The position numbers and the translations under genes were made by a program. From assembly GCA_945860085.1 (NCBI GenBank), contig CAMAPJ010000019.1:1-37916 (forward strand): DNA of 37,916 nt, read 5' to 3'. The notes beneath the pieces are model-generated. The model saw only the letters and a program-made list of their open reading frames with translations, made no database searches and was not told where the DNA came from. Of this stretch, positions 22,971-31,212 are shown one piece after another (the stretch's first letter is position 1; every line of letters begins with the position of its first letter). Source of the DNA: Synechococcus sp. UW140 (GTDB lineage Bacteria > Cyanobacteriota > Cyanobacteriia > PCC-6307 > Cyanobiaceae).

Positions 22971-25175
22971 CTAATCGGCGTTGAACACCGAGAACCCAAA
23001 GCTGGGATTGATCCAGGCATGGGAAGGGTCATAGGCCCAGGTGGGAATGGCGAGATGGCCGCCATCACCGCCGCTTGGGTTGAAGCCCCGGGCCACCACG
23101 AAGGCCGCAAACCAGTAGGTGCCCTGGGCGGCACTGGCCGGCAGGCGGTAAATCGCCTCCAGCAGTTGGTCGTTGTCATCCGGGTCCTGGTGCCAGTGGC
23201 GATAGGTGGTAGTGCCCGCCGGATGTTCACCGCCACTGCCCGAAACGAACTCAAAATCACCCTCACCGCAGCCGTAGGCGGTGAGTTCGGCTGAGCGCAG
23301 ATGGCGGGCAGCGGCGCTGAGCTTCACCCGGAAAAAGAGATCGGCCTTGTTCACACCGGCGCCGCGGTTGACGACGGGGCAAATAGAGCCAACCGGCACG
23401 AATGGCCCTCCCGCCGCCTTGGCCACCTCGACGCTGAAGGGCGCCACCGGCAGACTGTTGTCGACAACGATCGGCACCTCCGCCGACTGGGAGCTGATCG
23501 CCCCACCGCTACCCAGTTGCAGGGTCAAGGCGTAGAGGCCATCGGCGAAGCCCCCGGCGCCATCGGTTTGCCAGTCGAGCAGCAGGTCCTGGGGCAACCA
23601 GGCGTTGGATCCGGCGGGCAGGTTGATCAGATACCAGCCCTGGGCATCGGCCGCCGGGTAATGCCATTCGCCGATGCCCCCCCCGGTGAGCCGGTAGAGC
23701 GGCCAGGTCAGGCCGGTGAAGGGGGCCGGAGCGGTGAAACTGGCGCCGCCATTGGCGCTATAGCGATACAGCAACCGGTAGTGGGTTGCCTTGGCATCGG
23801 TGCGATTGCAGCCATAGAGGGAGAGCGTTTGGCGCAGGGGCGCCCGTCCCGGCGTGATCGGGGCGGCCATGAAACTGCCGCCGACCCGGGGGCGGTTGGT
23901 GCGCTGGGCGTAGCCGGCGCTGGGATCGGGCAAGGGCAGGTTGAGAACCCCGTCAAACACCGCCGGATCGCCGATCAACGGCAGCCGCCCCACCATCACG
24001 ATGGCCGGTTGGTCGCCGCAGGGGATCTCGGTGGGTCCACAGGGGCGGCCGGCCTTGGCGTTGGGCCAGGCATGAATCCGCTGATCAGGAATCGCGCCGG
24101 CATTCCAGCGCACCTCGAAATGGGACTCGCCATAGATCACCTCCTCAACACCATCACCATCGGTGTCTTGCAACACCTTGAAGCTGATGTCGGGGATGTC
24201 GATCAGGGGCACCCAGGTGGGCACCAACACGTCATGGCACCGGAAAAAGGGCCCCACCCAGTGGCGTAGATCGAGGCCCTCCAGCAGCTTTGGATCCAGG
24301 TTCACCTGCCGAGCTAGCAGCGACAGGGTGGCCGAGCGGGCTTCGCGCAGGGCGGCCTCACCGCTGCTGCCGGAGGCCGCCGAGAGATTGCGAATTGCCT
24401 TGAGTTCCGTGGGCAGGGGCGGCTGCAGGTGGCCCAGGGGGGCGACGCCAGCGAGGGTTGCTTGCAGCTCGGTCAGCGAAGCCCCAATGCTTTCATTGGC
24501 GGCCAGGGTTCCAAGGCGCTGGGCCACCGGTGCGCCGAAAGCGTCGCTGGCCTGGCGCAGCAGCTCACCACGCTGAAAACGCAAGGACCAGGGATCCGGT
24601 TCGGGATCGGGGTAGGGGCGGGGCGGCCAATTCACCACCTCAGGCGGACGCAACTGCTGGAGCAGATCCCTGAGCGAGGGGCGCTCAAAGATCACACCAA
24701 AACAGCGGCGTTCACGCCGAAAACGCAATACCCAATCGATATCCCAGCGGGGTATCCAGACACAAAAGCGACCGCATTCATCGCTCAAGGCGGTGGCAAT
24801 GACTTCGCGGCGACAATGGAAGGGGAAGGCCCAACCCCAGGGGCTGGGAGCCGGGAAATAACCGAGGAAGGAGCAATCCGTATCCTCCACCTGCACAGTG
24901 GCGAAGGGAACGGGGGCCTCAACACCTGTGACCGGGTCACTCTTGACCACCGTGCCACACACCCTGCGAAAGAACAGGATTTTCGGGTCGATCACAAAGG
25001 GGAAGGCCTTGGCAATATCCGCGACCGTGAGGCCTTTTAATTGTTCTGCTGCCAGGCCGCTGATGGACGCCAGCCGGCCAGCCAGGCTCTCGCCCAGCCG
25101 AAGATGCTCTGGCCTGATTGAATCCTTGCCCCGTCCCAGTGTTGCTCCGCTTGCTTGCATGGCTGCCATGATCAA
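22971..25175 (-). CDS. Large conserved protein of unknown function with a Cys-rich N-terminal domain
   Basis: This 734-aa protein has no assigned function. It has no clear signal peptide. Residues 70-160 form a beta-rich, carboxypeptidase-regulatory-like segment: RRVCGTVVKSDPVTG, VPFATVQVEDTDCSFLGYF, FPFHCRREVIATALSDECGRFCVW, IPRWDIDWVLRFRRERRCF, with cysteines at 73, 101, 121, 134, 138 and 158. I recall this block as conserved in scattered bacteria without known role. At 337-345, DTDGDGVEE resembles a calcium-binding loop. The last third (about 420-730) looks like two beta-sandwich modules ending SHAWINPSFGFSVFNAD. Starts are TTG 25175, ATG 25169 or ATG 25160. It is the first gene of a unit with DUF1360 and the CGSRR-start protein. 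Confidence 0.75.
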   Translation of the reverse strand: MIMAAMQASGATLGRGKDSIRPEHLRLGESLAGRLASISGLAAEQLKGLTVADIAKAFPFVIDPKILFFRRVCGTVVKSDPVTGVEAPVPFATVQVEDTDCSFLGYFPAPSPWGWAFPFHCRREVIATALSDECGRFCVWIPRWDIDWVLRFRRERRCFGVIFERPSLRDLLQQLRPPEVVNWPPRPYPDPEPDPWSLRFQRGELLRQASDAFGAPVAQRLGTLAANESIGASLTELQATLAGVAPLGHLQPPLPTELKAIRNLSAASGSSGEAALREARSATLSLLARQVNLDPKLLEGLDLRHWVGPFFRCHDVLVPTWVPLIDIPDISFKVLQDTDGDGVEEVIYGESHFEVRWNAGAIPDQRIHAWPNAKAGRPCGPTEIPCGDQPAIVMVGRLPLIGDPAVFDGVLNLPLPDPSAGYAQRTNRPRVGGSFMAAPITPGRAPLRQTLSLYGCNRTDAKATHYRLLYRYSANGGASFTAPAPFTGLTWPLYRLTGGGIGEWHYPAADAQGWYLINLPAGSNAWLPQDLLLDWQTDGAGGFADGLYALTLQLGSGGAISSQSAEVPIVVDNSLPVAPFSVEVAKAAGGPFVPVGSICPVVNRGAGVNKADLFFRVKLSAAARHLRSAELTAYGCGEGDFEFVSGSGGEHPAGTTTYRHWHQDPDDNDQLLEAIYRLPASAAQGTYWFAAFVVARGFNPSGGDGGHLAIPTWAYDPSHAWINPSFGFSVFNAD

Positions 25176-25213
25176 CGAACAATCCAGAAGTCCAAATGTC
25201 GCCGCATCATTGT

Positions 25214-25233
25214 AAATTAATGCAAATCAATGC
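25214..25233 (-). promoter_or_regulatory. Tandem AAATTAATGC / AAATCAATGC upstream of the 734-aa gene
   Basis: Two adjacent ten-base direct repeats (25214-25223 and 25224-25233) lie about 40 bases before the start of the minus-strand 734-aa gene. On that strand a TACAAT element overlaps the promoter-proximal side and TTGCAT elements lie in the repeats. This could be a promoter with a one-turn-spaced regulator site. Confidence 0.35.
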
Positions 25234-25414
25234 AAAAGCGACAGGGCTTGAAAATCAATACAAACGTAGCTCGATGGAATCAAGTCACAGCTTTTGCGGC
25301 AGAAGCGGATCGGATCTACGGCGACCCAAGGCATCGCCATGGAATTCGCCATGACCTGGCAGAAGCGGTGACCTGGCAGGCAGGGTCATGCAGCCCAGCC
25401 AGCAGCTCGCAGGC

Positions 25415-25443
25415 TTGACAAGCCTGGGGCTATTTAGTAAGAT
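25415..25443 (+). promoter_or_regulatory. Strong sigma70-type promoter before the GT41 gene
   Basis: A perfect TTGACA (25415-25420) and TAAGAT (25438-25443) are separated by exactly 17 bases. Transcription should begin near 25450, only about 17 bases before the TTG start used for the glycosyltransferase and almost on an out-of-frame ATG at 25451. Confidence 0.65.
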
Positions 25444-25466
25444 TTAGGCAATGCAATTGTCTGGCA

Positions 25467-27296
25467 TTGAAATCAAATTTAGAGGTATTCGAACTAACGG
25501 TCTATCGGCGGGAAACAGAGCAAGCCGCCAAACATCTGCAAGCGATTCTGGCCACGCTTGACTCCCTATCCGGCATGATCGATGGGCGCATCCACCCGCA
25601 GACACAAGAAAACAACCAGCTGGATGCCTATTTTGACCATGTAATCCATCGCCTCGCTGCTGCAATCACCTCTCTGTTTTCAGATCCAGCCTTCCAGTTG
25701 AGCGCCCAGGGCTTCAGCGAGTTGATGCGTTGGCAACGCTGGATCTCGGCAATTTTTGCGGCCAGTGAGTTTCATTGCACCGACCATATCCTTGAAACCT
25801 TCAATCTGCCACAGGCCAGTGGCCAGCCTGAGTATACGCTCAACCTGGAAGATCTTCCCAAATTCGCCTTTCTATATTCGCCTGAGTCCCAGATCCCCCT
25901 CAATATCGATCTGCTCTGGGAGCATTATCCCGAGATGGCCGTGTCCCTGGCCATGGTGTTGCTCTCGCCACGCTTTTTAGGCTCGGAGGCGGGCCATCAC
26001 AAGCGCAATCTGCTCTTGCCCTGGCTTACCGACAAACTCAATCAGCTGGACCGACTGGAGTCGATCCCGACCCAGACCCTGCATGATGTCTACATGCATT
26101 GCAGCTATGCAACCATCCAGGATCGTCATGCCATCAAGCGCTCAATCAACCGCTTAGTGCGCCAATGGCTGGTGGAGCAACGGCTCGAAGATCTACCCAG
26201 CCAGGCTTTACCCCTTATTGGTCGTGACAGCAAGCCCGTAGCCTTAGTGGTGCTGGAATGGTTTGGCATCAACCACTCAATCTACCGCACCCATTCCAAA
26301 ACAATTGAGGCGATGCGCGCCGATTTCCAGGTGATTGGCCTTGGTTATGGCAAATGCGTTGATGCGCAGGTGCGCAACATTTTCGATGCCTTCATCGAAA
26401 TTCCGGAAGTGGAGATGGGCCAGCAGCTGCAGCAGGTGCGCCAGATGTGCCAGCAGCATCAAGTAGCGGTGATTTACATGGTCAGCATTGGCATGAGCCC
26501 GCTCAATATCTTCCTATCAAATCTCAGGCTGGCGCCCTTGCAGGCCACCAGCTGGGGCCATCCCGCTACCAGCAATTCCGAGTTTATCGACTATTACATT
26601 GCCGAGCGCGATCTGGTGCCAGACCCCAGCCTCTTTTCCGAGAAGATCTTGTGGCTAGAGCCCGATGAGATGCCATTCCGCATCACCGAGACGATGGCCA
26701 ATACCATGGGCAAGCTGCCAGCAGAACCCACCAAGAACGGCTTACAAATCGCCATCTGCGCCTCAACAATGAAGCTGAATCCCAGTTTCCTGGCCACGCT
26801 GGCACGCATTGTGCAAGCGGTTGACGTGCCCGTACATTTTCACTTTCTAGTTGCGGGTTGCATCGGCATTGTCTACCGACAGATCAGCAAAACTGTTGCC
26901 ATCTATCTACCTGGCATCAGCACAGTCTATCCCCAGCTAAGCTTCGATGCCTACATGCAAGTAATTGCCAGTTGCGATCTGAGCCTCAACCCCTTCCCCT
27001 TTGGCAATTGCAACGGCATTGTCGATGTTTTATTGAATGGCGTGCTGGGAGTGTGTATGCAGGGACCGCACCTGTTTGAATCGATCGATCAGGCCCTCTA
27101 CCGGCGCCTAGGCTTGCCTGAATGGCTGATTGCAAGCGATGAGCCAGGCTATATCGAAGCGGCCATTCGTCTGATCAGCGATCAAGAGCAGCGCCAGCAA
27201 CTTTCCGCGCACTTTGGCTCCATTGAAAGCGTTCAGGCGTTGCATTTTGGCAAGGACTCCCAACTGTCTGCCAAGCTATTGGCAAAAATCAGCTGA
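25467..27296 (+). CDS. HMW1C-like protein glycosyltransferase (GT41 family)
   Basis: This 609-aa protein resembles the HMW1C/N-glycosyltransferase branch of GT41, which adds hexoses from UDP-sugars to asparagines of adhesins. The N-terminal ~230 residues are helical, like the HMW1C all-alpha domain. The GT-B part has VALVVLEWFGINHSIYRTH, then LAPLQATSWGHPATSN with IDYYIAE (the OGT-like GHP.T..S.. IDY signature), then SLNPFPFGNCNGIVDVLLNG, followed by GPHLFESIDQALYRRLGLPEWLIA, the donor-binding end. The start is a TTG at 25467 without ribosome site; ATG 25575 is a fallback. It stands on the opposite strand to its neighbours and is clearly less GC-rich, which suggests transfer. No adhesin substrate is encoded in the window. 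Confidence 0.8.
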   Translation: MKSNLEVFELTVYRRETEQAAKHLQAILATLDSLSGMIDGRIHPQTQENNQLDAYFDHVIHRLAAAITSLFSDPAFQLSAQGFSELMRWQRWISAIFAASEFHCTDHILETFNLPQASGQPEYTLNLEDLPKFAFLYSPESQIPLNIDLLWEHYPEMAVSLAMVLLSPRFLGSEAGHHKRNLLLPWLTDKLNQLDRLESIPTQTLHDVYMHCSYATIQDRHAIKRSINRLVRQWLVEQRLEDLPSQALPLIGRDSKPVALVVLEWFGINHSIYRTHSKTIEAMRADFQVIGLGYGKCVDAQVRNIFDAFIEIPEVEMGQQLQQVRQMCQQHQVAVIYMVSIGMSPLNIFLSNLRLAPLQATSWGHPATSNSEFIDYYIAERDLVPDPSLFSEKILWLEPDEMPFRITETMANTMGKLPAEPTKNGLQIAICASTMKLNPSFLATLARIVQAVDVPVHFHFLVAGCIGIVYRQISKTVAIYLPGISTVYPQLSFDAYMQVIASCDLSLNPFPFGNCNGIVDVLLNGVLGVCMQGPHLFESIDQALYRRLGLPEWLIASDEPGYIEAAIRLISDQEQRQQLSAHFGSIESVQALHFGKDSQLSAKLLAKIS

Positions 27297-27592
27297 ATCC
27301 CCCCTGGGGCAAGCTGAACCCTCACAGGCCTGCCCAGCAAGACTTAGCGCAACCCAGCGTCGCTATCAACCCTGCTGTGCCAGAGCGGGATCGGGGCCGA
27401 AAGAAAAGGTTGCAGTGCTTGCAAAAAGCCACTGGAAGGGAGGTATAATATTAACAGCAGCTTTGCTGGCTTGAACCATCCCATCCCCCTGACGGGTCAG
27501 AAGGGCTTTGATCCAGCCCACCAGGGCTATGGGGTTAGTCGCAAGGCGCCCAGCCAGCAGGGAGCTTCGGTCGTGATTGCTCGGCTGGCGCC
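27297..27592 (+). other. Intergenic region with the long leader of the LuxR-type gene
   Basis: This 296-base gap holds the promoter at 27419-27449 and then a leader of about 135 bases. Short potential hairpins are visible in the leader: CAGCA...TGCTG just after the -10 region, CTGA...TCAG near 27490 and GGGCT...AGCCC near 27505-27525. No gene or terminator was recognised. Confidence 0.4.
27419..27449 (+). promoter_or_regulatory. Candidate promoter of the LuxR-type regulator
   Basis: TTGCAA (27419-27424) and a perfect TATAAT (27444-27449) are separated by 19 bases. The -10 match in an otherwise GC-rich genome is striking; the wide spacing suggests activator help. Confidence 0.5.
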
Positions 27593-28300
27593 ATGGACCT
27601 GACCCAACGACTCGAAGCCCTAACGCCCCACCGGATCAATCTGGAATTGGCAGCGCTGCTGTCGAGTGATATACGCCTAAAAGTACTGCTGGTCTCAGGA
27701 AATCGCCTCAGTCTGATTGTTACAGCCATGCGCATGAAGGCTCAGAGAATTCTTGTTGGAGCGGTGACAACAGAGCTAGAAGCCTTGCCCTACCTGAGAA
27801 GCGGCCGACCAGGCCTTTTACTTTGCAACGACCGACTGGACGAGGGAGATAGCCATTCCCTGGTGCAACAGGCCCGCTTACTGGTGCCTGACATCCGCAT
27901 CATGCTGATTTGTGAAGAGGCTAAACCTGATATCACTAAGGCACTACAACTGAAAGTGGATGCGATCATCTGCGAAGTCGATATTGGAGAACCCTGCCAC
28001 CCGATCTCGCGCGGCTTGCTAGCGATTGCCAACCGACAGACCTATCTTTCGCCAGCAGCCAAAGAACTGCTCAAGCGCCAATCACCTGGCAATCAGATCA
28101 ATAGCATCAAACTGAGCCGCCGCCAGGATGAAATTCTTTCGATGCTCCTCAATGGCGATACGGAAAACCTGATTGCCAGCAGCTTAGGGATATCACTGAC
28201 GACAGTAAAAGACCATACGAAGGCCTTGCGCAGTAAATTCGGTGTCAAAAGCAAAATAGAGCTCGTCATGCGGGCGATGCGGCTTGCTGTCTCTAAATGA
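27593..28300 (+). CDS. LuxR/NarL-type transcriptional regulator with a divergent receiver domain
   Basis: The 235-aa protein ends in a clear LuxR helix-turn-helix: LSRRQDEILSMLLNGDTEN, LIASSLGISLTTVKDHTKAL and RSKFGVKSKIELVMRAM. The N-terminal ~150 residues have receiver-like alternating strands and helices (RLKVLLVSGNRLSLIVTAM, GLLLCNDRLDEGD, IRIMLICEEAKPD, VDAIICEVDIGEP). CNDRLDEGD may keep a phosphoacceptor Asp, but the acidic triad and conserved Lys are not clearly in place. No histidine kinase lies nearby. It points toward the acetolactate decarboxylase gene, and regulation of the fermentation genes or of the GT41 gene is possible but unproven. Base composition matches the GT41 gene rather than the GC-rich surroundings. 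Confidence 0.85.
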   Translation: MDLTQRLEALTPHRINLELAALLSSDIRLKVLLVSGNRLSLIVTAMRMKAQRILVGAVTTELEALPYLRSGRPGLLLCNDRLDEGDSHSLVQQARLLVPDIRIMLICEEAKPDITKALQLKVDAIICEVDIGEPCHPISRGLLAIANRQTYLSPAAKELLKRQSPGNQINSIKLSRRQDEILSMLLNGDTENLIASSLGISLTTVKDHTKALRSKFGVKSKIELVMRAMRLAVSK

Positions 28301-28524
28301 CATGCTGATAGCTAGCTCACCCACCCCCTACTGGCCAACCTGGCACCAAAGATACCTGCTCGTCCGCCTCCCCAAGCTGCTGAGCTCATAAGCGGTTGTG
28401 CAGGGGCGGCCTAGGCCATGGGCTAGAACTCCTCTCGATTTCGTTTGTATTCAGGATTGGGGCGACGACCGAAGCCTTGGCAGCAATTGTCGGCAGCCTA
28501 GTTGCGATTGCAATGGTCTTTGAT
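28301..28524. other. Convergent gap between the LuxR-type gene and budA
   Basis: The 224-base gap holds a ten-base palindrome GGCCTAGGCC at 28408-28417 and no clear terminator. A 64-aa hydrophobic plus-strand frame (28396-28590) overlaps the end of budA and is not accepted as a gene. Confidence 0.35.
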
Positions 28525-29385
28525 TCAGCGGTGATTACCTTCGGCAGTGGCCAAAGCAGCACTGGGATCACCACTGAGATCAGCTGCTAAAAAGGCAGCC
28601 GTTTCCGGCAGGGCCAGGTGTAGGTGCGATTCGGTGTGAACCTCCAGCTGTAGAGACTCCGCCGCAAGTTCTAGCAGATGACCACCATGGCGATGGTCAT
28701 CGCTAATGAAATGCAGGTGGTAGCCAGGCACATTAATCGTGCGGGCATAGTCCGGGCTCCAGAAGCCCACTAGGGTGCCGCGGATGGTTTGCAGTTCGAA
28801 TTCCGCCTGGTGGCTGGTGGCGCTGACTAAATCCGTACCCGGAGCACTTTTACAGGCTGTGCGCACTTTGATCCGCTCGAACAGGCCGCGCAGCCGGATC
28901 GCCACAAACACATTGGCGCTGGGACGCAGCCCATCGAGACGCTGGCGCAGGTCCGTAAAACTAGTCACTGCTTGCAACAGTTCCGCCGCATCGGCCACAA
29001 AATGGGTGGCCACGAAGAAGGGGGCCAGGGCCGTATCGGGCGCTACTTGGATAGAGCCATCGCCGCGGGCCTGCCAGCACACACCATCGAGCAGAATCGC
29101 CTCGCCGTCGAGGCCATCGAAGGTGCCCAGTCCGAAATCACCATGGCGGCGGATGTCGCCAACGGAAACACAACCCTGGTAGAGCCCCTCCACTAGGGCG
29201 CCGGATGTGGACACCTGATAGAGGGTGTGGTGCTCAATGTCGAGGGCGTCCGCCAGGGCCGCGATCACGGCATGGTTGAGGCTCTCGCCGCTACGGGCAC
29301 AATGGGCTTGTAGGGCGGCGAAGACTCCAGCCGGTAGGCGCAGATGGAGATTGTGCACTGAATCCGGGTGGTTGTGGTTGGTCAT
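28525..29385 (-). CDS. budA: Acetolactate decarboxylase with an N-terminal ribbon-helix-helix-like extension
   Basis: This enzyme converts 2-acetolactate to acetoin and CO2. The ALDC domain covers about 54-286: LYQVSTSGALVEGLYQG, HGDFGLGTFDGLDGE, SANVFVAIRLRGLF, and the zinc site GYHLHFISDD-HRHGGH with His223, His225 and His236 in the spacing of known enzymes (2 and 11). The first ~50 residues are unusual: a strand LHLRLP (13-18), a helix to about 32, then SGESLNHAVIAALADALD as a second helix. This is the pattern of Arc/CopG-type ribbon-helix-helix DNA-binding domains. A typical ALDC is 235-260 aa; this is 286. It begins 20 bases after the acetolactate synthase stop, so the two form an acetoin operon. 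Confidence 0.92.
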   Translation of the reverse strand: MTNHNHPDSVHNLHLRLPAGVFAALQAHCARSGESLNHAVIAALADALDIEHHTLYQVSTSGALVEGLYQGCVSVGDIRRHGDFGLGTFDGLDGEAILLDGVCWQARGDGSIQVAPDTALAPFFVATHFVADAAELLQAVTSFTDLRQRLDGLRPSANVFVAIRLRGLFERIKVRTACKSAPGTDLVSATSHQAEFELQTIRGTLVGFWSPDYARTINVPGYHLHFISDDHRHGGHLLELAAESLQLEVHTESHLHLALPETAAFLAADLSGDPSAALATAEGNHR

Positions 29386-29405
29386 GGCGTCAGTTCAGGG
29401 GTTGC

Positions 29406-31049
29406 TTAGTGGATGAAATCCTGGTGGACGTTCTGCATCAGTTTGAGATTTTCAGAATAATCAATTGGAATATCGATCAACACCGGGCAGTCGGCCTGCA
29501 GGGCCTCCCGCAACACCGGTCCCAGCTGGTCAGCGCTGCTGATGGAAAAGCCCTTACAGCCAAATGCTGCCGCAAAGGCCTCCACGTCGTAGTGGCCCAG
29601 CTTGACGCCGGCGACGCGGCCATAGTGGGCTTGCTCCTGGAACTCCACCATGTCGTAGGAAGCGCTGTTCCAGATCAGGTGGACAAAGCGGCTGCCCAGT
29701 CGTTTGGCCGTTTCTAATTCGGTTGCCGTGAACAGGAAACCGCCATCGCCTGACACCGAAATCACCGGTTGGCCCGGTCGCAACAGGTTGGCAGCGATGG
29801 CCCAGGGCAGGGCCACCCCCAGGGTCTGCTGGCCATTGCTCACCAGCACCTGGCGGGCATGGTCGGCAGCGAAATAGCGGCTCATCCAGATGTAATGGGA
29901 ACCCACATCCAGGGCGACGGTGGTCTCGGCGGTCACCACCTGTTGCAGCTCATGGATCACCCGCAGGGGGTGCACCGGCATACCGCCCAGTTGGGCTCCC
30001 TGGGCCACAGTGGCGGCCAGTTCCGCCGCATCGACATCGGCGCTGCGGCGGAAGGCCTCCTCCACCTGCACCTGCAGCAGCGGGGCCAGGGCTTCCAGAC
30101 TGGCGTCGAGATCGCCGATCAGTTCCGCCTGGGGCAAAAAGGCCTGGTCCTGGTCGATCGACTGCACATCGATCGCCACTAGGGGCCTGGCCTTGCCGCG
30201 GTTCCAGAGGCTGGGATCAAATTCAATCGGATCGAAACCCACAGTGATCACGCAGTCGGCGTCATCAAGCAGGCGATCGGCCGGTTGGTTGCGGAACAGG
30301 CCGAGCCGGCCCACGTAGTGGCTGGCGGCAGCCCAGCCGCCAGGCCCCTGGAGGGTGGCGGCATAGGGCAGGCCGGTGGCGGCTAAAAAGCGCTGGATCG
30401 CCCCCGCCGAAGCGGGTTGGGACGCCTGCAGGCCCATCAGCACCAGGGGCCGGCGGGCGGCATTGATCAGCAGGGCGGCCCGCTGCAGTTCGGAGCTGGC
30501 TGCCGGGCCGCGGGCTGCGCTGCGGCCCCAGGCGGGGGAGAGCACGCCTTCAAACTCGGCCAAGCCCACATCCTTGGGTAGGCCCAGAAACACGGCGCCT
30601 GGACGGCCGCTTTCGGCGGCACGCACCGCATTGCCAAACACCTCTGGCAGGGAATGGATGGTGAGGGCCGACTGGGCGTATTTTGTAACTGGCTTCATCA
30701 CATCCACGCCATCAAGGGCCTGGTGGGTGTGCTTGATCCGATCGTCCAGGGGCACTTCACCGCCGATCGCCAACACCGGATCCCCTTCCGAGGTGGCGGT
30801 GACTAGGCCCGTCACCAGGTTGGTGACCCCAGGGCCGGAGGTGACCACACAGACCCCCACCTTGCCGGTGAGCCGGCCGAAGGCCTGGGCCATGAAAGCG
30901 GCATTTTGCTCATGGCGACAGAGCACAAGCTCAATCGGCGAATCGAGCAGGGCGATGAACAGGCTGTCGACCTTGGCTCCAGGGATGCCGAACACATGGG
31001 TCACCCCATGGTTTTCCAGCATCTTGACAAGTGCCTGGGCTCCATTCAT
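29406..31049 (-). CDS. alsS: Catabolic acetolactate synthase
   Basis: This thiamine-diphosphate enzyme joins two pyruvates to acetolactate. The 547-aa protein has THVFGIPGAKVDSLF and LCRHEQNAAFMAQAFGRL with the catalytic Glu, then TSGPGVTNLVTGLVTA, and the TPP motif VISVSGDGGFLFTATELETA. It ends VLIDIPIDYSENLKLM, typical of the catabolic AlsS type rather than the FAD-dependent biosynthetic IlvB. It has no regulatory subunit beside it and sits with acetolactate decarboxylase, so the product is acetoin. ATG 31049 is chosen because GGAG lies eight bases before it; a GTG one codon earlier is also open. Confidence 0.94.
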   Translation of the reverse strand: MNGAQALVKMLENHGVTHVFGIPGAKVDSLFIALLDSPIELVLCRHEQNAAFMAQAFGRLTGKVGVCVVTSGPGVTNLVTGLVTATSEGDPVLAIGGEVPLDDRIKHTHQALDGVDVMKPVTKYAQSALTIHSLPEVFGNAVRAAESGRPGAVFLGLPKDVGLAEFEGVLSPAWGRSAARGPAASSELQRAALLINAARRPLVLMGLQASQPASAGAIQRFLAATGLPYAATLQGPGGWAAASHYVGRLGLFRNQPADRLLDDADCVITVGFDPIEFDPSLWNRGKARPLVAIDVQSIDQDQAFLPQAELIGDLDASLEALAPLLQVQVEEAFRRSADVDAAELAATVAQGAQLGGMPVHPLRVIHELQQVVTAETTVALDVGSHYIWMSRYFAADHARQVLVSNGQQTLGVALPWAIAANLLRPGQPVISVSGDGGFLFTATELETAKRLGSRFVHLIWNSASYDMVEFQEQAHYGRVAGVKLGHYDVEAFAAAFGCKGFSISSADQLGPVLREALQADCPVLIDIPIDYSENLKLMQNVHQDFIH

Positions 31050-31096
31050 CACTCAAACTCCAAAAAACTACCGGGCTCGATCCGGTTTCGGCAGAC

Positions 31097-31126
31097 ATCT
31101 TAAGGGATCAAATCAATTGGCCAGAA
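31097..31126 (-). promoter_or_regulatory. Weak candidate promoter for alsS-budA
   Basis: On the minus strand, TTCTGG and TAAGAT are separated by 18 bases, placing a start of transcription about 40 bases before the alsS ATG. The -35 match is poor, so this would need an activator or may be spurious. Confidence 0.3.
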
Positions 31127-31212
31127 CGCTGGGTAAGGCCCCTTTCCCCCTACGGACCATCCCCCCCAAAAACGCTCCCCCGCCGTCCATGCCATGGCTG
31201 GCTCCGGCTAGA

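Noticed and set aside
28396-28590. 64-codon hydrophobic plus-strand frame
   Set aside because: It overlaps the end of budA on the other strand and has no ribosome site or known relatives; the opposite strand is equally hydrophobic there, so composition explains it. It could be a gene remnant.
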